The notes beneath the pieces are model-generated. The model saw only the letters and a list, made by a program, of their open reading frames with translations, had not been told where the DNA came from and searched no databases. A DNA stretch of 64,000 nt, taken from contig OZ251226.1 in the NCBI GenBank assembly GCA_965240325.2, positions 3,038,001-3,102,000 on the forward strand. The letters are read 5' to 3'. The position numbers and the translations under genes are program-made. The stretch is from Rebecca billardiae RCC1528 (lineage: Eukaryota > Haptophyta). Shown in pieces: positions 1 through 10,924 of the stretch (the first letter of the stretch is position 1; each line of letters starts with the position of its first letter).

Positions 1-2166
1 ACTGCTCAGACGACTGGCTACTGCTATCAGTATCTGCTGCGCTAGCTAGACTCTGTGCAGTCAGGCTCGACTCCGTGCTGGCGGCCCGTGCGCTGAGTGC
101 TGATAGCCTGGTCCAAACGCACTGGAGCACTTTCGGGGATTTTATCGCCAAATGAACGCGGGCCCCTAGGCACGCGCTCACACCCGGAAACAGCGTAACA
201 AATGGGCCCAGCCCGGGCGCAGCAAAAGTTTCGGCCTAAAAATCGCATCCGTGGCCCGTCGTGAGCGTGCGCGCGCGCGCCGCGGACAACTACGGACACA
301 TAGAGAATCGTCAGTCCGAATGTGGGTAAGTACTTAGCCTAAATGAGCCCAAACGCACGAACTTACTTATTGGCGTACGTCGAGGCGAGCATGAACCCTG
401 GTACAGGCCATTACGGGATGGGCTGTGGTCTGTGCACAAGTGGCCGTACTCAACTACTGCAAGATCGACTATATTACCCATTTATACCCGCATATTATGG
501 ACAATGTACCCGCATACGTATGAGTTCTGGACCTGCATAATTAAAATACCACTATGTCGTTACATATTCGCCATAGGTGGGTAGCTGTCCCAGGCTGCAC
601 GATTAGTGCGGCGCTCGGGGTGCAGTGGTCGGACGAGGCTCCGCCTGGCCTTCCGCGCACTCCTGCAGACAAGAAGAGGGCCGGACTCCCACCCGGCCAG
701 GCGTGCGGCAGTCGGTCAGGTGCTGGACCTGGTCTGGAGACCATCTCCTGCGTGGCAACTGGCCGATCTGCGGCACAACGCGCGCCGCCGTGAGCCACAC
801 GGCAGGTTCGCAATGGATCCGGATCGCGTGTCCATGGCGGCGTGCATCGAGTATTTCAAGCTGTCAAGTCGCGTGCCACGCCCGCCCTTTCACTTGGGGC
901 ATCAGTACTGCCTACAACGACGACATGTGCGTCCTTAGATGAGGCATAATCGCGATTCTAGCTGCCCGTCCAAGGGTCAGATCGCACGTCTTTGCTCGCC
1001 CGACAGCCTCAACGGCGGACTGGTGTGATCCGCGGGTGACGATGCGACCGCTTCGAGTGCGCCTACGGCCACCACCGGGGTGGGGATCGTTCATGGGCAC
1101 CCTCTGCGTGCCATGACATGCTCTGGCCTTGCGTGGTGACTTGGCCCACCGCGCGTAAACGGGAAAGACACCCGAGCACGTGCTTCCGAGCCACCCGAAT
1201 GGCACAATGTGCCACCCATGGACACCAAACACGTGCCAGAGCGCGAGCCTTGCGTGCTGGAGTAGCCGCACGACACCAAGGAAGACGTATGAGCGCTCTC
1301 AACCATCTTCAAGCGACGACTCCGTCGACTCTGCCTCGCAGACCGCGGTACGATCCTCGACCTTGTGCTCGCAGCAAAGGCCATGACGGTAAAGCAGCAC
1401 CCAGGCGATGGGAGTCAGCCGGCAGCCACTACACTGCGACTGTACACACCCAGCCCCGCAAGGCGAGCCATCCTGCTCGCCACCAGCCCGTCATACAGCT
1501 CCACGAGGAGCACAAATCGACAGCCGCCGCTCAGGACGACCCATGCGCAAACGTGACGGGACTGGCCGGATGAAGCGTTGGCGATGCGCAGCGCGCCCAA
1601 CGCTGGTGGTGGCATCGAGTACATGCTAGGGGTAGGCGGTGGCCCACACGAGCCGTCGCGTGGCCCGCATATTACCCGAGGTGGCCCGTCTCGAAGGCGC
1701 CGCGCAACCCAGCAGGTGAGCGTTCGACGCGCGCCGTCAGGCGAGAAGTCGACCTGGCGACGGACCGCGGGCGGCGGAAGCAACGCAGACATGTCGCTCA
1801 AGGTGTGCACGCACACCACCGGGGCACCCGAACGATGTGTCCAGCACTACACCTGACATGAGCGGCGCAGTCGTCCAGTCGAGGCTCTCGAGCCCCTTCC
1901 CGACCTTCGTCGCGGCGAGCCGTCGGACGGCCGGTGGCGATTTTTGACGAGCGCGACGAGCGACCGGAAAAATCGGGAGAAATCAGGCGCCCAAAATCCG
2001 AAAAGGCTTTTTCACTGGCGAAAATCGGGATGGACCAGGCTAGTGCTGATTGATGCCTCATTGATGCGGTCGAGTCGTCAGATGTCTGAGATGACGTCAA
2101 ATGGTCAATCGCGACTCAGTAATCGTCTGCGCGCTTATTATTCGTATCAGCTTCCATCATAGTAGA

Positions 2167-2238
<72 letters not shown>

Positions 2239-2741
2239 ATAATTCATATATAGTAGTCCACTGAGTCCGTGCCAGTCCACTGTGACTAGCTACGGAATCT
2301 ACGGCGGACAGTACGGTATTCGGTAACGGTGCCCGCGGCGCCAGGCGGCCCGCCGAGGCCGAGGCCCTCCCAGGCCGGACGAGCCGGCGGACGCCATGCA
2401 GTGACAGGGAGGGATGCTGATCCGCTGACTGCCATGCAGTGCGGGCCGGCGAGTGTGGGCCGACGAAGAATCACACACACTTTTATTGCAGCGGTGCCCG
2501 GGCGGGCCGGGTACTCGCGGTACGGACTCGGTAAGCAGTATTGAGCGCGGCGGCCGCCGCGGTCACGGTGGCGGTTTAGGCACTGCTACAGTACAGTAGC
2601 TTGGGTGACGACGAAGGCGCCGCAGACACCATAAGGGTGGCGTGTCTCGCGGACGTGATGCGTGCAAGTCGCCCTTGGTCCCCATCAAACGTAAATCAGG
2701 GATTCTCGAATAGACCCGGGCCACACGTGGCCCGCCCGCGC
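1..2741. other. Gene-free stretch at window start
   Basis: I find no supportable gene here. Several short open frames exist on both strands, but they overlap one another, have arginine/alanine/proline-biased composition and match no family I recognise. The only clear structure is the (AT)n tract at 2169-2235. The stretch lies on the 3' side of the minus-strand gene that ends at 2742. Confidence 0.6.
2169..2235. repeat. (AT)n dinucleotide tract, 67 bp
   Basis: An uninterrupted AT/TA dinucleotide run in otherwise GC-rich DNA. It lies about 500 bp beyond the 3' end of the minus-strand gene at 2742-3692. Confidence 0.97.
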
Positions 2742-3692
2742 CTACACCATGTGGGACCATGGCAGCTTCGCTCGGAGCCTGCGCGACAGGCCCGCCGTCG
2801 ACGATGGCCGCATCGGGGCGGGCGATTCATCCGCCAGCGAGCGCACCGCGAGCGCCTCGAGCTCGAGCATGGGCATGTGCGGCCGCACGGCGTGCAGCAT
2901 GGAGGCTGCTGCGCGGCTGTGCTCCTCCGCCGGGTGCTTCTGCGCGTACTCGCGCAGCGCTGGGAGCTCGACCGGCGAGCTGCCCACGCGAGCGGCGGGG
3001 TTGTCCTCGGAGCCGCCCGCCGAGCTCACCGGCGCGAGCGCCTCCGTGCCCAAGGGATGCGGCGCCTGCGTGCCCCAGCCATGCAGCGCCTGCGTGCCCC
3101 ACGCAGATTGTGCCTGCGTGCCCCAGCGCTGCTCCGCGCACGTGTCCTCCAGCAGCAGATCATCCGGCGAGTGGCTGGCGGGCGGCGAGTGCTGCGCGGG
3201 CGGCGACGCGCGCAGCTCGGCGCAGAGGCGGGCCATATCCGCGTGCACCTCGTCCGCGGCGCCGTCTCCCGCGCCCTTCCGCGGCAGATGCCGCTCCACC
3301 GCCTGCTGCGCGCTGTGCATGTCGGGCTCGGCCAGGTGCAGCAGTGCAAGCTGCCGCGCGGCGCTCGCGCGCACGTTGAGGGCGGCTTCGCGGACCTGCG
3401 CTGGGCACGCGCGCCACTCTGGTGCTGTGTGGAGCAGAGTGACGAAGGCGCAGTCCGCCTGCAGGTCCTCAGCACGCGGGCGCCACGTGCCGTCTGCACT
3501 GTCGGCGGGCATGGACCGGCCGTAGCTCAAGGCACCGTACAGCGCCCACAGGCGCAGGTCGAGGGGCCATTCGGAGCTGTCCTCGTCGCAGGGCGAGTGC
3601 AACCAGAGATGGTGCAGCGTGGATTGCGCCCCAACGCGCGATGCCATGGCCACCATCTGCATGTGCGCGGCGGCCTCCACCATCTCCGTCAT
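2742..3692 (-). CDS. Unrecognised 316-residue protein with WGTQA repeats
   Basis: I do not recognise this protein. It is an ATG-started frame of 316 residues with no visible intron. The first ~155 residues look like a helical globular region rich in Leu, Ala, His and Trp (for example LDLRLWALYGALSYGRS near residue 45). Residues 189-221 hold four copies of an 8-residue unit of the type WGTQAxxx, the last degenerated to LGTEA. The C-terminus is low in complexity. The minus strand is preferred over the overlapping plus-strand frame because its composition is balanced. The frame stays open upstream of the ATG to a stop near 3789, so an upstream exon cannot be excluded. It is head-to-head with the glycosyltransferase at 3836, 143 bp away. 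Confidence 0.6.
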   Translation of the reverse strand: MTEMVEAAAHMQMVAMASRVGAQSTLHHLWLHSPCDEDSSEWPLDLRLWALYGALSYGRSMPADSADGTWRPRAEDLQADCAFVTLLHTAPEWRACPAQVREAALNVRASAARQLALLHLAEPDMHSAQQAVERHLPRKGAGDGAADEVHADMARLCAELRASPPAQHSPPASHSPDDLLLEDTCAEQRWGTQAQSAWGTQALHGWGTQAPHPLGTEALAPVSSAGGSEDNPAARVGSSPVELPALREYAQKHPAEEHSRAAASMLHAVRPHMPMLELEALAVRSLADESPAPMRPSSTAGLSRRLRAKLPWSHMV

Positions 3693-3835
3693 CGCGGTGT
3701 TGCCGTCGAAGTCCGAGCTGGCCGGCGATGCGGCGGGCGGGGCGACCGTGCGTTCAAAAGGCCGCGCGCGAGTGTAGAGTGCGCGACGTCAATTAACTAT
3801 TTTTCGGCCGGCCGTTGAGCAGACTAGCAAGCGCG
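3693..3835. promoter_or_regulatory. Divergent spacer, probable bidirectional promoter
   Basis: 143 bp between the start codons of the unrecognised minus-strand gene and the GT49 glycosyltransferase. It contains a short AT patch (aattaactatttttc, near 3790-3804) followed by ggccggcc. A promoter role is inferred only from the head-to-head layout. Confidence 0.4.
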
Positions 3836-5290
3836 ATGGCCGCCACCGCGGAGCGGTCCGCACGAGGAGCGATCACAAGGCCGAAGGACCGCACGCTCCT
3901 CGTGCGCTCGATCGGCCTAGTGATAGCAGTGGGCATTGTCCGTGGTCTGTACTATGCCGGCTCACCCACACTCGTGCCGCTCCGGCCCGCGCGGCGCATA
4001 CCTGCCACCCGCGAGGCGGCGCACTTCCAACGCGCGTTTGCGCAGCGAGCTGCCAGATCAGCACTTCGCACGGCGCGTGCAGACCCCAGGCAAGCGGTCG
4101 GGCGTGGCCCCGCCATCGGGACTAGCTCTGACACCGATCCCGCGGCTCCCACGCTGCCTAGTGCGCGCAACCACTCTGAGCCCGCCGCGGATCGGCGCGG
4201 AGGTGTGCGATTGCCCGATGCGTCCAGCCGAGACGGCGTCACGCTCGTGAGCCAGTGCAGCGCTGACCACACGCACAGCATACGCGCCATCGCGAAGCTG
4301 TGGAATGGGCCGATGTCCGTCGCCATCCACGCCAAGGGCGGCGCGCGATGGCGCGAGGGCGTCGGGCTCGGCGCGGCGCTGCCGCTCAAGCTGCTCGACG
4401 GGCTGCAGCCGCAGCGGCTCGCCATCGTGCACGTGGAGAGCAAGGACGTGCGCGTGGACGGGCACACGCCGGGCTCGTACCCGATCAACGCGCTGCGCAA
4501 CGCCGCGATCCAGCGCGCGCGCACGTCGCACGTCTTCATCTGCGACATCGACTTCCTGCCCTCCGAGGGGCTGTACGGCCAGCTGCTCGGGCTGGTGCTC
4601 GGACGGACCGTGGGCGGCGCCGCGCAGGGGATGCTGGGCGCGGAGCGGCTGAGGCCGGAGGAGCAGGCGACGATGGCCGGACGGAGAGTCGCCGTCGTCG
4701 TGCCCGCGTTCCGCCTCAAGGGCAAGTGCCGCGAGCCCTCCGGCTCGGCCGGGGCGGCGCTCTCGGGGCCGGCGCGCTCGCGTATGCAGCTCAAGTGCTT
4801 TGAGCACTACCAGCCGCGCGTGCCGCGCCACTATGAGGCGCTCAAGCGCTGCCTCGAGGCCGGCTGGTGCGAGACGTTCTGCCCCAACTGCCACACGCAC
4901 GGCTCGACCGACTACACCGCGTGGTGGGCCCAGCGCGCGCTGCTCCGCCGCGTCACGTGCTTCGACTCGATGCGGTACGAGCCGTACGTGCTCGTGGAGC
5001 GGCACGCGCAGCTGCCGCCCTTCGACGAGCACTACTTCGGGTACGGCAAGAACAAGATCCAGTGGATCGCGCACCTGCAGTACGCGGGGTACGAGTTCCA
5101 CGTGGTGAAGGAGGGGTTCGTCATCCACGTGCCGCACTACCCATCCGTCGACAAGGACGAGTGGAACCAGGCGATGCGCGACATGCCGCACGTGACGGTC
5201 GACTGGCACGTGCGCTTCCTGCGCTTCCTGCGCAAGTCGTACCCCAACTACACGCTGCCGCGCTGCGCGCAGTTCTACGAGTTCTTGTAG
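3836..5290 (+). CDS. LARGE-like glycosyltransferase, GT49 family
   Basis: A 484-residue single-exon type II membrane protein, probably in the Golgi. A hydrophobic segment at about residues 21-41 follows a short basic N-terminus and would act as signal anchor; a ~90-residue low-complexity stem follows. The catalytic domain spans roughly 134-484. The metal/sugar-nucleotide DxD motif is DID at 237-239 (within FICDIDFLP). The family C-terminal signature is clear: YEPYV at 381-385, FDEHYFGYGKNKIQ at 396-409 and HVPH at 431-434. Paired cysteines (Cys345, Cys349, Cys352) lie between them. GT49 members (LARGE C-terminal half, B4GAT1) transfer GlcA or GlcNAc onto glycans; the actual donor and acceptor here are unknown. 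The frame extends 7 codons upstream only through a TTG, so the first ATG at 3836 is taken as start. Confidence 0.9.
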   Translation: MAATAERSARGAITRPKDRTLLVRSIGLVIAVGIVRGLYYAGSPTLVPLRPARRIPATREAAHFQRAFAQRAARSALRTARADPRQAVGRGPAIGTSSDTDPAAPTLPSARNHSEPAADRRGGVRLPDASSRDGVTLVSQCSADHTHSIRAIAKLWNGPMSVAIHAKGGARWREGVGLGAALPLKLLDGLQPQRLAIVHVESKDVRVDGHTPGSYPINALRNAAIQRARTSHVFICDIDFLPSEGLYGQLLGLVLGRTVGGAAQGMLGAERLRPEEQATMAGRRVAVVVPAFRLKGKCREPSGSAGAALSGPARSRMQLKCFEHYQPRVPRHYEALKRCLEAGWCETFCPNCHTHGSTDYTAWWAQRALLRRVTCFDSMRYEPYVLVERHAQLPPFDEHYFGYGKNKIQWIAHLQYAGYEFHVVKEGFVIHVPHYPSVDKDEWNQAMRDMPHVTVDWHVRFLRFLRKSYPNYTLPRCAQFYEFL

Positions 5291-5571
5291 CCTGCCCCGG
5301 CGCTGGGCGCATGCACTGCGGCTGTGCAGGGCGCCAGGGCCCGATGCGCGATAGGAGGGCGGGCGCCGATCCGCCGCGTAGCTGGCGCGACTGCTCGTGT
5401 CTGTCCACGACTCGTGATCGACTGATCGACTTCGAGAAGCTGCGTCAATGGGCAATGGCAATGACAACGAGTCACAACGACCTGCATATTATTGACATAT
5501 TGTCTCTGCTCGTCGACGACGAAATAATGTCGCGTGATCATATCAGCAGCATCAGACGATATCATCATCAC

Positions 5572-5577
5572 AATAAA
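5572..5577 (+). terminator. Candidate polyadenylation signal (AATAAA)
   Basis: AATAAA lies 282 bp past the glycosyltransferase stop codon, at the head of a TA-rich patch. It could serve the 3' end of that transcript. Other genes in the window show no consistent AATAAA, so the call is weak. Confidence 0.3.
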
Positions 5578-5710
5578 ATAATATATATAATTATTCACAG
5601 TAAAGAAATCGATTTTCGGCGTTACCGTATTATACTGCAGTCATGTTCGATGTTGTAACCCAGTGCCACTGTGTCCTTCTGTGGGGCCTTCTGAGTCTGA
5701 TCAGGTTGCA

Positions 5711-6676
5711 CCCCCCCCCCCCTGCAGCGTCTGGCGCCCCGAGGTGGTAGCACCCCCCCCCCTGCACCGGAAGTCCGGGGGCGCCAGCCCCCGGACCCAC
5801 AGCGGGGGGTCCGGGGGGCCTCCCCCGGGGCGGCCCGAGGCGAAGAAATTTTTTGGCCCTTTTTGGCGTGTTTTCTATGAGGACAGCATAGCCGAAGGCG
5901 CGCGCTCGATCGAGACGATGGCGGCGCTGGATTCCCCCGCGGCCCCCGGCGCCCGGCCAAGCGTGCGTTGTGCGCGTACGTGCAACGGAGAGCGCTGGTG
6001 GGCTGGCAGCGCGCTGGCACGCCACGTGCCTTCGTGCTACGGTCCGTGCTCAATCCAACCGCGACGGCAGGCGGACGCGGTGGCGCGGCGTCCGCGCCGC
6101 TCCCGGTTGCTGGCTTGGTCAGCCCAGAGCGCAACCGGTTGCGCTCGCCACGCGGTGGCATGGTGGCCGAGCTTGCGGGCCGGCGAGGGGCGTCTGCTTC
6201 GGCGGAGTAGGTGCGTCGCGAGCAGCGACGCGCCGACCGCCCTAGGCAGGGTGCCGCTCGTGCAGTCGGCGGCCGAGTCCCAGTCGGGAGTGACGAGCGT
6301 CCGAGCAGTCCGTAGACGTCACGGTCGGCCGCGCCGACACGAGTCACGCGCGGTGCGCTCGGCGCGATGGCCCCCGCTTAGGCGGATATCATGAGATGGC
6401 GGATGGGTGATGAAGACTACTGCTATGAAGGCCAGTCATTGCGCCGCAGGCGCGCTCTGCAGAGCTCTGGGACCACTTCCTGCACTGCGACGGCCTGCCC
6501 GGGCCCGCGGCGCGCGCCTGCCGCAGCACCCAATGGGCCTGCTCAATCGGGGTGCGAGCACCCCCCCCCCTGCAGCCCGCCAGCCTGAGCTTGAGCAGGT
6601 TGCACCCCCCCCCCCTGCTGCCCATCAGCCCTTCGAGCAGGGTGCACCCCCCCCCCACAGAAGGACATGGGGGGGG
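5711..6676. repeat. Array of homopolymer C runs within GCA(C)n(T)GC
   Basis: C runs of 12 (5711-5722), 10 (5753-5762), 10 (6561-6570), 11 (6605-6615) and 10 (6647-6656) bases, each preceded by GCA and four of them followed by TGC; the last is followed by ACAG. A G run of 8 occurs at 6669-6676. The flanking words (caggttgca, gagcagg) also recur, which points to copied units rather than independent slippage. Confidence 0.85.
5773..5796. repeat. Perfect 10-bp stem, 4-nt loop GC hairpin
   Basis: GTCCGGGGGC at 5773-5782 pairs with GCCCCCGGAC at 5787-5796 across a GCCA loop. A second, similar G/C inverted segment follows at about 5808-5830. The pair sits between two poly-C runs. Confidence 0.85.
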
Positions 6677-6694
6677 TGCTTCAACATGACTGCA

Positions 6695-6737
6695 GTACAG
6701 TTTACTATGTTTTAACGTGCACACTTGGTTAAGGCGT
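6695..6737 (+). repeat. 43-bp shared motif, copy 1
   Basis: Begins GTACAGTTTACTATG and ends ACTTGGTTAAGGCGT. The reverse complement of the sequence at 39687-39729 matches it at 42 of 43 positions. An ATG follows 49 bases downstream (6787) and opens an 88-codon frame of biased composition that I do not call a gene. In the other copy the same element lies 47 bases before the ankyrin gene's ATG. Confidence 0.9.
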
Positions 6738-7647
6738 GATTGACGCCATCCAACACATAACCCGTCCGCACTTCCGCCCAGTGGGGATGCGCTGGAATTT
6801 TTTTCATGCCCCGTTCGCGGCACTTCGCGCCGCCACAGTGGAGAAAGATCGGGCCGGAAGCCGTTTGAGCATGGTCGGTCGTGCGCACGCCCATTCGAAT
6901 CGATGGCGCGCTCCGAGCGGCGGGCGTGCGCGCATGACTGCCGCGAGGGGGGCTGCGAGGCGTCGGCCGGCTTGCCAAGGCGGTTCCCTGGGGCGGCGTC
7001 ACCCTCCCCCGCCCCTCCTCGCCCACCCTCGCCCCACGGGCGGCCACACGTGACCTGTTGAGATGAGTTCACGGGAGCCGCACGGCACGCGCGCGGAGAG
7101 GCGAGGAAGTGGTGTTTCGCGGAAAAACGCTCTATAGCATTGTGCTCAACTCATGTGGGCACCCGCTCCACAAGTTTGTACGCTTTCAAACCGCACACAG
7201 CGGCCTGAGCAGCTCCCAGACTGAGTTTCGCTCTTGAAGCCTGTTTTGGGGCCAGATCTTGGTGTGGATGTAGCGCGGCGAGGAGGCGCCGGGCGCGCGC
7301 CCGAGCTGCGTGCTGCCACTCGCCATGACCCATAGGCATCGTCCGTCGCGAACGACCCGGCTCGCCTCGACCTCTCCGACCCGCCGGGCAGCCACGACCG
7401 AGCACGGCACGACAATGGCCAAACCGGGAGGCTTCTCAGACCGCGTGGGATGGGCATAGGCGCGAGAGAGGGCGCCCAGCGCGCTCTTGAGATGCACAGG
7501 AGCACGCACTGATGCGTATGGAACCATCCCATCACGATCGCCCCGACCTAGCGCGCCCTATCTGGCCCGTCAGGCTGCCCGCGCCGCCGCCGCCGCGCCA
7601 CGCCGCCGCCCAGGGCGCCGCCGCACCGCGGGCACATGGGTAAGTCC

Positions 7648-7943
7648 GTATTCAACAAATACAGAATTTCCGGTGCGGCCCTCTTTTGGGCGGCAAGGTC
7701 GGCCTGGTCGACACCTGCCGCGCGGCATGGGCCACGGCGCGGCGAGGTGGCGGCTGGCGCACCGCGGCGTGGGCGGGATGGCTCGAGGACACCACCGCCC
7801 CGCCTCCCAAGCCGCGCCGTGCGCGTGCGCCGTGCTCTCGTCGCGTACCGAATTTCCTGCGGTGAGCGACGTCACACAGCGCGACCATGCCATCGCGCGA
7901 CGAGGTGCGTTCAGCTCGGCGATTTGTCGTATTTGTTGAATAC
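7648..7943. repeat. 296-bp unit with 15-bp inverted ends
   Basis: GTATTCAACAAATAC at 7648-7662 recurs inverted and perfect at 7929-7943. The interior is GC-rich and non-coding. This is the shape of a small non-autonomous (MITE-like) element, but no target-site duplication is evident. Confidence 0.4.
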
Positions 7944-8971
7944 ATGCGGGTACGAATCAGCCGCAAGATCGCCGTCGATGGCGAGACTCGCATCGCCAGA
8001 GAGGGCGCGCGCGGCGTGGACTGGCACGCGACGCGGAGATGGCGGGCGCGGTGCCGCGGGCGCGCGACTGGTCTAGAACATCTCAATGAAGCGCGGGACG
8101 GCGCTGCGCGCCTGTGCTCGCCGCCGTCTCCTCGCAGTCGAAAATATCTGTGCACCCTTCTGTCTCGGGCTAGTCGACCGGCCGGCACGCGGCACGCGAG
8201 CAGTGTGTGTGGGGAGGAGTGTGACATGGCAGGCTGTGGCGAGGTGGATGGCCGTGCAGGTCTACGCTAGGAAGGGCCGCTCCCGCGCTCGCGCGGTGCC
8301 TCGCGCACGCCTCGTCGAGGACGAGCGTGTTTGAATGGCTCCGGAGAAGGCTTACGATCGCTCGTTGATACTTGATGGGCAGCGCGCGACACGTGCACAC
8401 GACGAAGGTGACGACCAGGCACTCCGGCGAGGGCGGCTGTGCTGGTAGCAGACTGCATTCGGAGTAAGATGCGCCATCTTACGCGCCGCTTCGCCTCGCT
8501 GCATCGCCGCACTGAGCAGCAGGGCTCCACGCTCACGAATGGCTCACCACGAGCTACGTGACCGGCCAGCCGCGACCCGCGTGCAACCCGGCGAGGCAGA
8601 GAGGGGCGGAGGGATGGGGAGGCTGGGTGGGATTTTGCAGTCCCATGCCCGGGGCACTCGCTAGGCGCCTGCGCGACCACCGTAGCGTCGTCTGTGCGCT
8701 CGTGCGGCCCGCGCGAGAAATTCCCCGAAAATCGGCTCGTGTCGGACGGGTTACGGTAACGATAATCCCGTTTTTGCTGTTCACTGTGTTATTAATAACT
8801 ATATCGTCCTTGATGTGAGTTGATGTCTGTACGACTGTTGTCAGAATGTCAGCGCACGCTGCGCACGCAGCCGGTATTCTCCAGCAGACTCTGCTGATGT
8901 CTAGCCGATGAAACGCGATGAGAGTGTGATGATGACGCGGATGATCGCCAGCGGCGCACTGCTAAGGCGAC

Positions 8972-10776
8972 TCAAGGCTCGTCCGCGGCGATGTCCGCCG
9001 CTCCGCCCGTCGCAGGCTCGGCCAACATTGTGCCCGCATCGCCTGCGCCCTCAACTGCGCTAAGGAGGAGGTCGGAAGGCTGCGTCGGCGTGCCGCCCTC
9101 GGCCCCGTCTGCCCCAGCACCCGCGATCGGATTGGCATTGCCACCGCCACCGTCCATCTCGAGCCTCGCTTGCTCGTAGCTGAAGGTGCCGCCCGGTGCG
9201 GCGGCGTCTGCCATGGCATCGTCGGCGCCGGCGCTGCCGCTTGCGTCGCCGCCGCCCGCGGCCGCCGCTCCCTCAGCCCCGGCGGGCTCGGCGGCGGCGG
9301 GGCGCTTGCCGAGCCGCTCAAACACGGAGACGCCCGTGGCACGCCGCTTGGCGGCCGGCGCGGGCTGATCGCCCTCGTCCGCACGCGCCGGATCGAGCGA
9401 GGCGGCGGCGGCGGGCGCACCGTCCTGAGCGCCGTCCATCGGCGCATCGCCGTCTGCGCCGTCAGCCGCACTCGGCGGCTCGCGCTCCGTGCGCTTGCCC
9501 AGCTTGGTGCGCAGGTCCGGAGGCGGCGTGCCGAGCGCCACGAGCAGCTTGCGCGGCTCAGACGGCCGCAGCGCGCGTGCCGAGCGCCCAGCGCCGCGCC
9601 CACCGCGCCCGCCGCGCCCGCGGCGCGAGCGCTCCGTCTCGCCGTACCAGCGCGAGGGCTTGCGCACCTCCGGCTTGTGGTCCTGCTCGGACGAGAGCCT
9701 GAAGAGGAGCTGCAGGCCCTTGCCCGCCGCCGAGCGCTCGTCGGGGAGCGTGCGCCAGGAGAGCATGGCGCGCACCGCCTCGGGGTCGCGCACGCCGCCG
9801 TCCGGGCCGGGCGCGCCGTCGGTGATCATCGACTCGTCCTCCTGCGCGCTCCACAGCGCGACGGTCGCGCCTTCGAGGGCCGCGCTCGCCGCCGCGCCGC
9901 TCTCGAAGACGACGTTGGCGGACGAGTCGTTGATCCACTCGACCCACTGCGGCGAGTGCGTCATGAAGAGCAGCAGCAGCTCGTTCGTGCTCATCTTATC
10001 CGTGCCGTACACGTAGATGCTCTCGGGCCGAGGCGTCTCGGTGGATGCGGCCGTGCGCCGCTTCTCCCAGTACGCCTTCGCGCCCGCACGGAGCTCGATC
10101 ACCTCGAGCGGGTCGGGCTGCTGCATCTCGAAGCGGCGGGCGCGCTCCTGCAGCACCGCGAGCTCGTCCTGCGCGGCGCGTGCGGGGTGGGGGCGCCGAT
10201 CGCAGCCGTCAGAGACGCGCGGGGACAGGCGGCGTGAGCGCGCGCTGGCGGGGCGCGGCGCGCGCTGCGCCGGCCGGCATGCACCTTGTTCACGAGGGGC
10301 ATCGCGGGGGCGGCGGGGGGCTCGGGCTCGGGCTCATCGAGGCCGAACTTCTTCATCCGCTCCTCGCGCTTCTTCGACACCTTCTGCTCCTCCGATAGCC
10401 CGAACTTCTCCGCGCGCGCCTCGCGGCGCTTCAGCTCCTCGGGATCGGTCGGGTCGATGCCCGCCGCGGCCACCGTGCCGTCGGGCTCGAGCGTGCGGCG
10501 AATGATCTTGCGCTGGCCGACGCGAGGGACACCGTCCTCCACATCCATCCCCGCCTCGGCCGTCTGCTCCTCCATGCCCGCATCGGTGCCCTCTGTGCCC
10601 GCGGGCTGGTTGGCGCGGCGGCGAAAGTGCTCCTCCCCCGCATCGTCGTCAACATCTACGTCGTCGTCACCCGCCGGGTCGGCGAGCGCCTCCGGCGCGC
10701 CCGCAGCCGGCGCATTAGGAACGTCCTCGTTCAGCAGGGCCTCCTGCTGCGCAAGCTCGTCGTCCACCGAGAGCAT
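8972..10776 (-). CDS. NCBP3: NCBP3-like nuclear cap-binding/mRNA export factor
   Basis: Two exons, 10776-10285 and 10168-8972, joined in phase 0 across a 116-bp intron (donor gtgcat, acceptor cgcgcag), give 562 residues. Residues 213-260 form the divergent RRM-like domain typical of NCBP3 (C17orf85 family): ESIYVYGTDKMSTNELLLLF followed by the hallmark VEWINDSSANVVF. Upstream is an acidic region (DDDVDVDDDAGEE) and a basic helix with repeated KFGL motifs; downstream lie an RGG-type segment and a low-complexity tail. In animals NCBP3 joins NCBP1 on capped RNA and helps mRNA export with the TREX complex. Here that role is inferred from the domain. The gene is divergent from IST1, 148 bp away. 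Confidence 0.85.
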
Positions 10777-10924
10777 ACTCGGCACGGTGCTCACGGCCCA
10801 AGCGCCCGCAGCGCGCGATCGTTCGCGCTCGCGGCCAGTGCCACCGCGCCCGGACGCGGCAAGACGCCCAGGCTGCAGGCAGGACTTGCTGGCGCTTTCC
10901 CGCCGCCGCGGGCCCACCGCCAGC
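10777..10924. promoter_or_regulatory. Divergent NCBP3/IST1 spacer
   Basis: 148 bp between the two start codons, strongly GC-rich with no TATA-like sequence. A shared bidirectional promoter is inferred from layout only. Confidence 0.4.

Larger units (their letters stand above)
5633..6697. repeat. Unit with 15-bp inverted ends around poly-C array
   Basis: TACTGCAGTCATGTT at 5633-5647 recurs as its exact reverse complement at 6683-6697, enclosing about 1.07 kb that includes all the poly-C runs. No coding capacity for a transposase was recognised and no target-site duplication is visible. It may be a non-autonomous element or a chance short inverted repeat. Confidence 0.35.
5291..8971. other. 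Gene-free, repeat-bearing 3.7-kb stretch
   Basis: No convincing gene. The stretch holds AT-rich DNA just after the glycosyltransferase (about 5540-5600), a poly-C array with G-rich hairpins (5711-6676), a pair of 15-bp inverted ends (5633-5647 and 6683-6697), one copy of a 43-bp motif shared with 39687-39729, and a small 296-bp inverted-repeat unit (7648-7943). AT-rich DNA returns at about 8750-8815, beyond the 3' end of NCBP3. Overlapping open frames of 80-240 residues are low-complexity and are not called. Confidence 0.6.

Noticed and set aside
2601-3818. 405-codon plus-strand frame
   Set aside because: Arg-rich shadow of the minus-strand gene at 2742-3692, which has better composition and a regular repeat.
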